Shown here: in pieces, positions 9,000 through 16,804 of the stretch
Position numbering within the stretch: position 1 is the first letter of the stretch
How the letters are laid out: every line of letters begins with the position of its first letter
Translations under genes and position numbers: made by a program
Notes under the pieces: model-generated
What the model was told of the DNA's origin: nothing
Database searches by the model: none
What the model saw: only the letters and a program-made list of their open reading frames with translations
Source: Paraplanobispora siamensis
GTDB lineage: Bacteria; Actinomycetota; Actinomycetes; Streptosporangiales; Streptosporangiaceae
DNA: 38,909 nt
Reading direction: 5' to 3'
Assembly (NCBI RefSeq): GCF_016863175.1
Contig: NZ_BOOJ01000083.1
Coordinates: 1 to 38,909 of the forward strand

Positions 9000-9182
9000 T
9001 CAACCGATCTGGTCGAGGATCTCGCCGAACTTCACATCCAGGCCCTGGCCGAGCAGGATCACCGTGCCGACGATGACCGCCGCGATGAGCGCAACCATGA
9101 GGCCGTACTCCACCGCCGTCGCGCCGCGGTCACGGCCGGACTCGCTGAGCAGTTCCTGGAGCTTGAGGTAAAGACCGGTCAT
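9000..9182 (-). CDS. flp: Flp/Fap major pilin subunit
   Basis: 60 aa, ATG 9182-9180 with GGAGGAG 6 nt upstream; longer in-frame extensions lack support. A short polar leader ending in G20 precedes ATAVEYGLMVALIAAVIVGTVILL, the type IVb (Flp) prepilin signature with the conserved Glu at +5 and Tyr at +6 after the cleavage site. It is expected to be cleaved after G20 by a TadV-type peptidase and polymerised into the pilus. It is first in the operon, consistent with the high expression needed for a structural subunit. About 200 bp upstream is non-coding and should hold the operon promoter. Confidence 0.95.
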   Translation of the reverse strand: MTGLYLKLQELLSESGRDRGATAVEYGLMVALIAAVIVGTVILLGQGLDVKFGEILDQIG

Positions 9183-9388
9183 CGTGCACTCCTCCGTGAG
9201 TCGCAGCCACCGGCGGAGATCCGTCATGGTGGCTTTCCGTGAGTTGACCGCCACCGTACGTTGCGGTTGGTTGCGGTCACGGGTGCTGGAAGGGTGCAGA
9301 ACCGTTGCAGGTGACTTATTGTGGTTTCTTGTGCGCAAAAGGTGACTTTACTCCTGAGGGTGCCCCGGTCACCGTCCGGGGCGTCCCG
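9183..9388 (-). promoter_or_regulatory. Leader/promoter region of the Tad operon
   Basis: About 200 bp between the receiver gene and flp without a coding frame. It is less GC-rich than its surroundings (for example the tract around 9305-9355, with TTATTGTGGTTTCTTG). I cannot assign -35/-10 boxes with confidence; the location and composition make it the likely pilus promoter. Confidence 0.4.
9362..9382 (-). terminator. Hairpin after the receiver gene
   Basis: Perfect 7-bp GC arms (GCCCCGG/CCGGGGC) around a 7-nt loop, 7 nt past the stop of the receiver gene and upstream of the pilin promoter region. No U-run follows, so termination by the hairpin is inferred. Confidence 0.5.
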
Positions 9389-9763
9389 TCAGGGACGGGC
9401 GCGTGCCAGCAGCGCGCCGACTCGTACCGCCAGCTCGCGTGGACTGAAGGGCTTGACCATGTAGTCGTCCGCACCTGCGCGGAAGCCCTCCTCCACGTCG
9501 GCCTCCTGGGCCTTCGAGGTCAGCATGAGGACGACCACGCCCTCCATGCCCGGCATGGCGCGCAGCCTGCGGCACACCTCCGGCCCGGACAGTCCCGGCA
9601 TCATCCAGTCCAGGATCACAATGTCGGGCCGCTGTTCCTCCAGCGCGGCCAGGGCCTCCATCCCGTCGCCGGCCGTGCGCACGTCGTGACCCGCCTGTTC
9701 CAGCCGGAACACGGTCAGATCCCGGATGTCGAGATCATCCTCGACGATCAGAACATTGCTCAT
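9389..9763 (-). CDS. Stand-alone response-regulator receiver domain (CheY-like)
   Basis: 124 aa from ATG 9763 (GGGGTG 5 nt upstream); a GTG two codons earlier is possible. It is a complete receiver fold: acidic pair D9-D10, phospho-acceptor D52 in LDWMMPG, T82/S83 and K104 in VKPFSPREL. The protein ends right after the receiver, so it has no DNA-binding or enzymatic output domain. It would signal by protein-protein contact, like CheY or the single-domain regulators that pair with hybrid-type kinases. Its neighbours are the pilus operon on one side and two divergent histidine kinases on the other, so phosphorylation by those kinases and an effect on pili are reasonable but unproven. Confidence 0.93.
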   Translation of the reverse strand: MSNVLIVEDDLDIRDLTVFRLEQAGHDVRTAGDGMEALAALEEQRPDIVILDWMMPGLSGPEVCRRLRAMPGMEGVVVLMLTSKAQEADVEEGFRAGADDYMVKPFSPRELAVRVGALLARARP

Positions 9764-9968
9764 AATCACCCCGTGACGTCGTCCCCGAACCTCCTTCGGG
9801 GAACCCCCTGGTCAGCGTTCATACCCGGTTCCGCGCTTCTAGGCCCCCCGTCCCTTATGGGCGTGTCTTCCGCGGATGGAAGTGGTCTCTCCCTCAACTC
9901 GGCCCCGTGCCGGCCGAAGAGCGGGGATGGGGTCCGTGCACGCTGTAGTGAGTCGTGAAGGGGTGCGG

Positions 9969-11273
9969 ATGAACGGGCTGAACGCGGAGGCGGCACGCGT
10001 GCAGGAGCTGCACGAGTACGGCCTGCTCGACACACCGGCCGGTCCGGAGCTCGAGGCCGTGCTGCGGGCGGCGGCCTACGTCGGCGGCACGCCCACGGCG
10101 ACCTTGAACCTCATCGACTCCCACCGCCAGTGCCAGCTGACGACCGTCGGCTTCGAGAGAGGCGACTCCCCCCGAGACGAGTCGATGTGCGCCACCAGCA
10201 TCACCATCGGCGGCTTCGTGCACATCCCCGACGCCGCGCAGGACCCGCGCTTCTCCGGCAACCCGTGGGTCGACGGCCGGATCGCGGCCGTCCGCTTCTA
10301 CGCCGCCGCCCCGCTGGTGACCCCCCGGGGCAACACGCTGGGCACCCTGTGCGTCTTCGACTCCGTGCCCGGTGGGCTCAGCGGGGAGCAGATCGACCGG
10401 CTCACCGACCTGGCCCAGGTGGTGCTGGGCCTGTTCGAGCGGCGCCGCCAGGCGCGCGTGCAGCAGGAACTGGCCGAGCAGGCCGAGCGGGCCCGCCGGC
10501 AGCTTGCCACGGCCCACCGGGAGCTGGAGAACCGCCAGCGGCAGCTGCAGGTGGCCCACCACCAGGTCATGGAGCGCACCACCGAGCTGGAGCGCTCCAA
10601 CACCGAGCTGCAGCGCTTCGCCGCCGTGGCCAGCCACGACCTGCGCGCGCCGCTGGCTGTCGTCAACGGCTACCTGCAGCAGCTGGAGGAGACCTACGGC
10701 GTGCAGTTCGACGGCCGGGCCAAGAAGTGGATCGCCACCGCGATCGCCGGGACCGGGCGGATGACCGCCCTGATCGACTCGCTGCTGGCCTACGCCCAGG
10801 CCGGAGCCACCCACATCGTGGCCGACGAGACCGACCTGCAGGAGATCTTCGAGCTCGCGGTCGCCGACCTCAAGACCGCCATCACCGCCACGGGAGCCGA
10901 GGTCCGCTCCCACGGGCGGCTGCCGCTCGTGCAGGGCGATCCGGTACTGCTGCGCCAGCTCCTGCAGAACCTCATCTCCAACGCCATCAAGTTCCGCCAC
11001 CCCGACCGGCCCGCCCGGGTCACCTGCTCGGCCGAGCGCACCGACGGGACCTGGACGGTCGCGGTCGCCGACACCGGCATGGGCATCCCCGCCGAGCGCC
11101 GGGCCTCGGCCTTCGGCATGTTCGAGCGCCTGGGCGCCTCGCGCGCCACCCCCGGGCACGGCATCGGCCTGGCCACCTGCCAGCGCATCGTCGAACGGCA
11201 CGGCGGGCGCATCTGGATCGACGAGACCCCGGGAGGGGGAGCCACCATCCGGTTCACCCTTCCGGGCCTGTAG
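9969..11273 (+). CDS. GAF-domain histidine kinase (cytoplasmic)
   Basis: 434 aa from ATG 9969, with AAGGGG 5 nt upstream; upstream in-frame GTG/ATG codons are less well placed. It has no membrane segment. The GAF domain (about residues 20-165) has the pattern of light- and redox-type GAF kinases (CQLTTVGFERGDSPRDESMC ... VHIPDAAQDPRF). A coiled coil follows (170-215), then HisKA with phospho-acceptor H223 (FAAVASHDLRAPL) and a HATPase domain with N box LLQNLISNAIKF, G1 DTGMGIP and G2 GHGIGLATC. It is followed 10 nt later by a second kinase, suggesting a bicistron. The stand-alone receiver divergently upstream is a candidate partner. Confidence 0.92.
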   Translation: MNGLNAEAARVQELHEYGLLDTPAGPELEAVLRAAAYVGGTPTATLNLIDSHRQCQLTTVGFERGDSPRDESMCATSITIGGFVHIPDAAQDPRFSGNPWVDGRIAAVRFYAAAPLVTPRGNTLGTLCVFDSVPGGLSGEQIDRLTDLAQVVLGLFERRRQARVQQELAEQAERARRQLATAHRELENRQRQLQVAHHQVMERTTELERSNTELQRFAAVASHDLRAPLAVVNGYLQQLEETYGVQFDGRAKKWIATAIAGTGRMTALIDSLLAYAQAGATHIVADETDLQEIFELAVADLKTAITATGAEVRSHGRLPLVQGDPVLLRQLLQNLISNAIKFRHPDRPARVTCSAERTDGTWTVAVADTGMGIPAERRASAFGMFERLGASRATPGHGIGLATCQRIVERHGGRIWIDETPGGGATIRFTLPGL

Positions 11274-11283
11274 GAGGCCGCCC

Positions 11284-13134
11284 ATGCCCGCCACCTCCTG
11301 CACCGCCCACCGCATCCGCCGCACCGGCATGGCCATGGCCTGCACCGTGCTGATACTCGGACTGGTCGTCACCGCCGTGGTCACCGCCGTCCTGGCCGGC
11401 GTGCAGAGCCGGCAGACCGGCGAACGCATGGACCGCCACCTGCAGGCCATGAGCACGGTCATCACCACCGAGGCCTACCGGCGGGTGGAGCTCCTGGGCC
11501 ACCTGGCCGCCTCCGTGGGCTCCCATACCGAGCTGACCGCCGAGGAGTTCGACGCCATCACCTTCCGCCTGGCCTACCGGGGACTGGCGGGCACCAGCGA
11601 GGTCGGCTTCGCCGTCTCCGCCGACGACACGCAGGTGCAGGCCGTACAGCGGGCCTGGCGCGCCAGGGGCTCGGCGAACCTGACCGTACGGCCGGTGCAG
11701 GCCGACGAGCACCGGCTCGTCGTGCTCAGCCGCAGCCTGGACGGGCTCTCGACCGCCCTGGGATCGGACCTGTCGGCCGCCCCCGAGGCCGCCGCCGCCA
11801 TGGACGGCGCCCGCCGCAGCGGCCAGGTCACCGCCAGCCCCGCCTACGTGCTGCTGCGGGACCGCGCGCTGCCCGCCTCCCGCCAGCGCACCTCGTTCGT
11901 GCTCGCCGCACCCGTCTACGGCGCCGGCCCCTCCCCCGACGCGGGGCTGCTGCGCGGCTGGCTGCTGATGGGCGTGCGCGGCGACGAGTTCGCCGAGGGG
12001 GCACTGCGCCCGATCGCCCAGGGAGCGCTCAACGCCACGCTCTCCGATGTCTCCACACCGGGCGGGGAACGCCCCCTGGCCGTCATGCGGACCGGTGAGC
12101 CGCTGGGCAGGGCCGAGCTGTCGCGCCAGAGCACCGTCACCGTCGCCGGCCGCCAGTGGAAGCTGGAGATCGAGCCCACCACCCGCTTCGCCGCCGCCGG
12201 CGACTCCCACCTGCAGCAGGTGCTGCTGGTCTCCGGCGCGGTGATCAGCGTCCTGCTGGCCGGGCTGGTCCTGGTGCTGTCCACCTCGCGGGACCGGGCG
12301 CTGGCCCGGGTGACCCAGGCGACCTCGGCGCTGGAGGCCGACATCGCCCGGCGGCGCGAGGTGGAGGCCCGCCTGCGCGAGCGCGAGGCCGAGCTGGAGG
12401 GGTTCGCCGCGGTCGCCGCCCACGACCTGAAGTCCCCGCTCACCGTGATCATGGGCTACTGCGAACTCGTGGAGGACAACCTGCAGGGGACGCCGGACCC
12501 GCAGGTGGCCGGCTGGCTGAGCCGCATCCGCAGCGGCACCTCCAGGATGCAGCACCTCATCGACGACCTGCTGGCCTACGCCGCCGCCGGGGACGGCGCC
12601 CTCGACCTGTCCGAGGTCGACCTCAACCGCATGGTCGCCGACGTCGTCATGGAGCGCACCGCCCACCTCGACCACGACCGGCCGAGCGTCGAGTTCGGCC
12701 GGCTGCCGGTGATCGTGGCCGACGCGGCCCGGCTGCGCCAGGTGCTGGACAACCTCATCGGCAACGCCATCAAGTACGTCCGTCACGGCGCCGCCGCCCA
12801 GATCGACGTCAGCGCCGAGCAGGAAGGCGACATGTGGCGGATATCGGTCGCCGACCACGGCATCGGCATCCCCGCCGACCAGCGCGACTCCGTCTTCGGG
12901 GCCTTCACCAGGGCGCGCGGCAGCGAGGGCTACCCGGGCACGGGTCTGGGCCTGGCCATCTGCCGCCGGATCGTCGACCACCACGGCGGGCAGATCGGGG
13001 TCGAGGACAACGAGGGCGGTGGGACCCGATTTGTCGTCACTCTTCCCATTACGCCCGGGGCCTCGAAATCCGCTTTGGCCAGGGAAAATGGCCCGGAATC
13101 CCGCTATCCCTTGTACGGTTCCGGGCGACGCTGA
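11284..13134 (+). CDS. CHASE-domain transmembrane histidine kinase
   Basis: 616 aa, ATG 11284 preceded by GTAGGAGGCC. Membrane helix 1 is at about 16-40 (MACTVLILGLVVTAVVTAVLAGV). The extracellular region, to about residue 318, looks like a CHASE sensor (AYRGLAGTSEVGFAVSADD ... FVLAAPVYGAG). Helix 2 is at about 318-338, followed by a coiled coil, HisKA with H380 (FAAVAAHDLKSPL) and HATPase motifs (LDNLIGNAIKY, DHGIGIP, GTGLGLAIC). CHASE domains bind small extracellular ligands. The catalytic half is similar to the preceding kinase and to the one at 16.8-18.9 kb, suggesting duplication within this kinase subfamily. The C-terminal tail of about 25 residues is unrelated low-complexity sequence. 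Confidence 0.9.
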   Translation: MPATSCTAHRIRRTGMAMACTVLILGLVVTAVVTAVLAGVQSRQTGERMDRHLQAMSTVITTEAYRRVELLGHLAASVGSHTELTAEEFDAITFRLAYRGLAGTSEVGFAVSADDTQVQAVQRAWRARGSANLTVRPVQADEHRLVVLSRSLDGLSTALGSDLSAAPEAAAAMDGARRSGQVTASPAYVLLRDRALPASRQRTSFVLAAPVYGAGPSPDAGLLRGWLLMGVRGDEFAEGALRPIAQGALNATLSDVSTPGGERPLAVMRTGEPLGRAELSRQSTVTVAGRQWKLEIEPTTRFAAAGDSHLQQVLLVSGAVISVLLAGLVLVLSTSRDRALARVTQATSALEADIARRREVEARLREREAELEGFAAVAAHDLKSPLTVIMGYCELVEDNLQGTPDPQVAGWLSRIRSGTSRMQHLIDDLLAYAAAGDGALDLSEVDLNRMVADVVMERTAHLDHDRPSVEFGRLPVIVADAARLRQVLDNLIGNAIKYVRHGAAAQIDVSAEQEGDMWRISVADHGIGIPADQRDSVFGAFTRARGSEGYPGTGLGLAICRRIVDHHGGQIGVEDNEGGGTRFVVTLPITPGASKSALARENGPESRYPLYGSGRR

Positions 13135-13257
13135 AATGCTGGGGCCCGAGGTCGGAATTCCCCCCCGGCCGGTTCCTCAGGATGCCCGCGGGTGCGTGCG
13201 CGACACGCCGGGTGATGGTCCCTCAAGAAGACTCTGATTCATATAAGGTCGTCCACC

Positions 13258-13569
13258 ATGAGTAGACATGTGAAGCCAGGACGCGTGCCCAAGGGGGGCA
13301 TCCGCCACAGCGTCCGTTTCATGCACGAGGACGTCTACCAGCAGGCGCTGGAAACGTGGAAGGAGCTGGGCTTCGACAGCTTCAGCACCTACGTCGACTT
13401 CACCTTCTCTCTCGCCCACGGCAAGTGGAAGGAGCTGGGCTTTCGCAGCCCCGAGGAGGGAGCCGACTATCTTGTGGCGCTCTCGCGTGGCTGGAAGGTC
13501 AAGCCTCCGCAGCCTCTCGACACGAAAAAGAAGAAGAAGGCCGCGCCCCTCCGCGACGCTGCGGCCTAG
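13258..13569 (+). CDS. Small basic ribbon-helix-helix-like protein
   Basis: 103 aa, ATG 13258, with a weak AAGG ribosome site and a TATAAG-like box just upstream at about 13241. Residues 16-54 (HSVRFMHEDVYQQALETWKELGF, then DSFSTYVDFTFSLA) have the strand-helix-turn-helix spacing of ribbon-helix-helix DNA-binding proteins. The WKELGF motif recurs in a second half (KWKELGFRSPEEGADYLVAL). The C-terminus is lysine-rich (KKKKK), suggesting nucleic-acid contact. Its stop codon lies inside the first of the tandem 15-bp repeats, and it sits immediately ahead of the primase-like gene. A copy-control or auto-repressor role is an inference from context. I do not recognise a named family. Confidence 0.7.
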   Translation: MSRHVKPGRVPKGGIRHSVRFMHEDVYQQALETWKELGFDSFSTYVDFTFSLAHGKWKELGFRSPEEGADYLVALSRGWKVKPPQPLDTKKKKKAAPLRDAAA

Positions 13570-13622
13570 TTAGATCCGGCCTAGTTAGATCCGGCCTGGT
13601 TGGCGCCTGGCCTAGACAGACC
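13563..13622 (+). repeat. Tandem 15-bp direct repeats (iteron-like)
   Basis: Four head-to-tail units: two identical copies of GGCCTAGTTAGATCC (13563-13577, 13578-13592), a diverged GGCCTGGTTGGCGCC (13593-13607), and GGCCTAGACAGACC (13609-13622). They lie just upstream of a replication-initiator-like gene, so iterons of an origin or an operator are the natural readings. Confidence 0.6.
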
Positions 13623-13949
13623 TTTCGAGGAGGCCCTACGGCCCCCCTCCAACCTCGACAGGCGAAGGAGTCCTGACCGCCGGGGATCGGCGGAGAACTG
13701 AATACAGACACCAAGAAGGCCCCCGCGCCGTACGCCGCCAAGCAAGTGCGCGAGGACCTTCCCCGGAGACATCGGATCGTCTTCGCTTAACCGCCCTGAT
13801 CCTGACCTCGCGGTCTGGGTCCGGCCTGTTTCGCTGAAGCCCCAGTGTCTCTTTGAGCCGTGTCTCTTTGAACCACCTGTCTGGAGACAGGAGGAGGTAG
13901 GAGGCACACCCACCACCTGGAGGCAAGAATAAGCGATGCCCTCGCGGCT
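13623..13949. other. Non-coding origin-like region upstream of the primase gene
   Basis: This stretch has no convincing gene. It holds a second pair of 15-bp direct repeats, GTGTCTCTTTGAGCC and GTGTCTCTTTGAACC at 13845-13859 and 13860-13874. These are followed directly by a perfect inverted repeat CCTGTCTGGAGACAGG at 13876-13891. The 15-bp period is the same as in the iteron-like array 250 bp upstream, although the sequence differs. A GGAGG at about 13919 precedes a 29-codon open frame (13936-14025) that overlaps the primase start in another frame and might be a leader peptide. Confidence 0.5.
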
Positions 13950-16217
13950 TTGCCAGTCATGCCCGATTTCGGCGTGTCCGTTCAATCAGCGGATGGCCTG
14001 GCCGACCAGCACAATTCCATACTGAACCGGTCATCCGGCACCTCTGCGGGCGTGATTTCCCCCGCCTCAGCGACCGGCCGCGACGCCTTCGAGGCCGCCG
14101 CCGAACAGTGGGCCCTGTGCGCCCCCGCGCTCTCGGCCCGCGACCGCGTGCGCCTGTCCTACGACGGCGGCCGCAACTATCCCCGCAGGCTCGAACGGGA
14201 GCTCACGGCTCACCTGCCCGCGCATCCGGCCACCGTGTACGTCTACCACCACGGCATGACGAGCCTGCTGGTGGCCGACTTCGACATCTCCCGCGCCGCG
14301 CTGACCGGCGCGGCCGACCCGCGGGCGGCGGTGGCCGCCGACGCCGACGACTTCGCCCGCCTGGTCGTCTCCTGCGGCGGGAGCGGGTTCGGCGACATCT
14401 CCCCCAACGGCGGCCGGCACTGCTACGTCCCCTGGTCATCCAGGATCTACTTCGGCCCGATGAAGCTGCTGGCGCTCGCGCTGGCCCGCCGCTACGCCAC
14501 GTTCGACCCCGGACCGATGATCAACATCACGGACGGGCTGATCCGCCCGCCGGGCTCCCGGCACCGCTCCGGCGGCCACCAACTGCTCACCACCCCCGTC
14601 GAGCACGTCCGGCGCGTCCTGGAGCGGCGCAACGGGCCGGAGGTCTGGTCACGGCTGCTCGACGCGCTCCAGCCCGAACTGGAGTCCCTCGACCTCGGCG
14701 CCGCCCCGATCGGCGAGCCCGCTGCCGCATATGACCCGGTCCACGAACCGGACACCACCTGCGTACCGCACCGCGACGACCGCTCGGACCTCCCCGTGAT
14801 CCCCCCGCCGGTACGGCCCTCCCGGCCCGCCGTACCGGCGCCTCGCAGCCCTTCCGCTCCCTCCAGATCCACCCGTTCCGGTACGGCGTCGCGAGCCGGC
14901 GGGTCCGCGCGTTGCGGTACGGCACCGCAGCCTGACGGGCCCGGCGCGTCCGACGCCCCCGACGACCTCTGGCTGCCTCGCGCCGGCGGCCCGCTGCCCC
15001 GCCTGTCACCCCGGCTGGAGCAGATCGCCCGCACCGGGCGCTTCGACTCCCGCCAGTACGACTCGCCTTCCGAGGCCCGCCAGGCCGTCGTCTCCGGCGC
15101 GGTCGCCTGCGGCTGGTGTCCCGCTGACCTGACCCAGCGGATCCGGTCAGGTCAGTGGCCCGGCCTTGCCGGCTTCTACGCGCGCTACGGCTCCTCCTCC
15201 GGAATCGAGAGGGCCCTGCGGGCGGACTGGAAAAAAGCGGTCTCCTGGATCGCCGGGAGAGAATATGGCCGCGAGGTCCACACAAGGGGGAGAACTCACG
15301 GGGGGGTCGGGCCCCCTCCCGCGCCCCGGGGCCCCCGTCCCCCGGCAGGCCCGGAGGTCTCGGATCACGAGGTCGAGCACTTGCGCCTGATCAGGAGCTG
15401 GAACTCGGCCCGTTGCGCGGCCGAGCACCACCGCTGGACCGGAGCGCGGTCGCTGACGCTGCGGCGCGTGCTGCGGGCGATCCTGCGAGCCGCCCAGCAG
15501 CGCCGTTCCACGGTCGTGGGCTTCGGCGTGCGGAACCTGGCCCTGTTGTGCGGGCTGAACGAGTCGACGGTGGCCAAGGCGCTGCGCACGCTCAGGGAGG
15601 AATCCGACCCGTTCATCGAGCTGGTGCGGGTCCATCGGGCGGAACACGCCGACACCTACCGCCTGGTCATCCCTGAGGGGTACGCCGAGGCGGCGCGGTG
15701 GCGGCGCTGGCAGCCCGGCAGGCTCGGCGGCGTCCATCCGGTGTTCCGGGTCCTGGGCGGCCCGGCCGCGTTCGTGCACGAGCAGCTCACCGTGGACGCG
15801 CCGGTGGCCACGTTCGAGGTGCAGGCACTGACCGGGCTGTCGGCGACCGCGGTCAGCACGGGGCTGCGGGCCCTGGCCGAGCACGGGCTGGCCGAACGGC
15901 GGGCCGGAGGGTGGGTGCGAGGACCCGCCGACCCCGACGAGGTGGCCCGGCAGCTCGGCGTGCCCGAACTGGTCCAGGAGATCGCCGCCAGATACCGAAG
16001 GGAACGCGCGGAGTGGCGTACGTTCCTGTCGATGATGCGGTCGGCCGGGTGCGGCCAGGAGGCGGTGGGAGCTCACCCGGTCCCGTTGCGGCAGGTCGCC
16101 GAGGCGGGCCCGCCGCCGTGGATGGAGGCCGAGCCCCACGGGCCGCCCGCATCGGCAACCGACCGGCACCCTCACCGCCCCTGTACCGCTACGTCCTGGG
16201 GGCTCAATGGGAGATAG
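13950..16217 (+). CDS. Primase-polymerase-like replication protein with tandem winged helices
   Basis: Up to 755 aa from TTG 13950; ATG 13959 is an equally good start and the first 40 residues may be non-coding. The N-terminal half carries the motifs of archaeo-eukaryotic primases as found in plasmid initiators: LLVADFDIS (D110, D112), SPNGGRHCYV (H157) and ITDGLIRPPGSRH. A Pro/Ser/Arg-rich linker (about 270-345) follows, then a helical domain (RLEQIARTGRFDS ... SGIERALRADWKKAVSWI) and two winged helices (ALLCGLNESTVAKALRTL near 530; ALTGLSATAVSTGLRALAEHGL near 622). Inferred role: replication initiation or priming of a plasmid or integrative element. It sits just downstream of iteron-like repeats and a ribbon-helix-helix-like gene. 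No helicase domain is visible. Confidence 0.75.
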   Translation: MPVMPDFGVSVQSADGLADQHNSILNRSSGTSAGVISPASATGRDAFEAAAEQWALCAPALSARDRVRLSYDGGRNYPRRLERELTAHLPAHPATVYVYHHGMTSLLVADFDISRAALTGAADPRAAVAADADDFARLVVSCGGSGFGDISPNGGRHCYVPWSSRIYFGPMKLLALALARRYATFDPGPMINITDGLIRPPGSRHRSGGHQLLTTPVEHVRRVLERRNGPEVWSRLLDALQPELESLDLGAAPIGEPAAAYDPVHEPDTTCVPHRDDRSDLPVIPPPVRPSRPAVPAPRSPSAPSRSTRSGTASRAGGSARCGTAPQPDGPGASDAPDDLWLPRAGGPLPRLSPRLEQIARTGRFDSRQYDSPSEARQAVVSGAVACGWCPADLTQRIRSGQWPGLAGFYARYGSSSGIERALRADWKKAVSWIAGREYGREVHTRGRTHGGVGPPPAPRGPRPPAGPEVSDHEVEHLRLIRSWNSARCAAEHHRWTGARSLTLRRVLRAILRAAQQRRSTVVGFGVRNLALLCGLNESTVAKALRTLREESDPFIELVRVHRAEHADTYRLVIPEGYAEAARWRRWQPGRLGGVHPVFRVLGGPAAFVHEQLTVDAPVATFEVQALTGLSATAVSTGLRALAEHGLAERRAGGWVRGPADPDEVARQLGVPELVQEIAARYRRERAEWRTFLSMMRSAGCGQEAVGAHPVPLRQVAEAGPPPWMEAEPHGPPASATDRHPHRPCTATSWGLNGR

Positions 16218-16238
16218 GTGACCGATTTCACGGTCACC
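16217..16238 (+). terminator. Inverted repeat at the end of the primase gene
   Basis: GGTGACCG/CGGTCACC arms around a 6-nt ATTTCA loop, beginning at the last base of the primase stop codon. No T-run follows; it could be a terminator or an operator for the next gene. Confidence 0.45.
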
Positions 16239-16387
16239 GGATCCGCAGGAGGGGACGGCCATACAGGCCGCCCGCGAACGCGAATCGGCTGATGGACGGG
16301 GCGGACGTGCTCAACTGCCGCCTCGAACAGCCGATTATGTGACGGACCGACCATAGAGACCGTAATCAACGGTTAGGGGTTGAATTT

Positions 16388-16630
16388 ATGACGATCACCG
16401 CAGAGAGGGTCCTGCAGGGCGACCCGCTGAAGATCGCCGACCGTTGCGATCAGTGCGGCGCGCAGGCTTTCGTCCGCGTCGTCTTCGGCCGGAACCGTGA
16501 CCTGCTGTTCTGCGGCCACCACTACCAGCGTCACGAGCCTGTTCTGATGGCCCGTCACCCGTATGTCAACGTGGTCGACGAGCGACACAGGATCAACCAG
16601 AAGCCGAGCCTGTCCGCGAACGCGGAGTGA
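16388..16630 (+). CDS. DUF7455-like small zinc-ribbon protein
   Basis: 80 aa, ATG 16388 with AGGGG about 10 nt upstream. A short acidic/basic N-terminus leads to ADRCDQCGAQAFVRVVF (CxxC) and, about 20 residues later, DLLFCGHHYQRHEPVL (C...HH), a likely zinc-binding knuckle. The tail is polar. Proteins of this size and pattern are widespread in Actinobacteria as a conserved domain of unknown function; the DUF7455 assignment is from memory of the pattern. It is a single gene, separated by a strong bidirectional hairpin from the converging kinase. Nothing indicates a link to the primase module. Confidence 0.8.
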   Translation: MTITAERVLQGDPLKIADRCDQCGAQAFVRVVFGRNRDLLFCGHHYQRHEPVLMARHPYVNVVDERHRINQKPSLSANAE

Positions 16631-16765
16631 GCCCGCACCCGCCGGCACATCCCCGCGTGCCGGCGCGGCGGTCGTCAGCCTCGACCGGCTCGGACCGCCG
16701 CAGTGTTCCAGGAGACCGGCCGGCCTGATCCCGGACCTCTCCCGGACTTCCCAGGGCATTCGAAG

Positions 16766-16804
16766 CCCCCGGCGGGACCCTTCAGGGTTCCGGCCGGGGG
16801 TTTT
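16766..16804 (+). terminator. Strong rho-independent terminator
   Basis: A 15-bp stem with one bulge (arms CCCCCGGCGGGACCC and GGGTTCCGGCCGGGGG, loop TTCA) followed by TTTT. It ends the DUF7455-like transcript and overlaps the last codons of the converging kinase, whose mRNA would also form the hairpin. Confidence 0.85.

Noticed and set aside
11254-12984. Minus-strand 576-codon frame opposite the CHASE kinase
   Set aside because: Mirror frame of the kinase; all conserved kinase boxes read on the plus strand.
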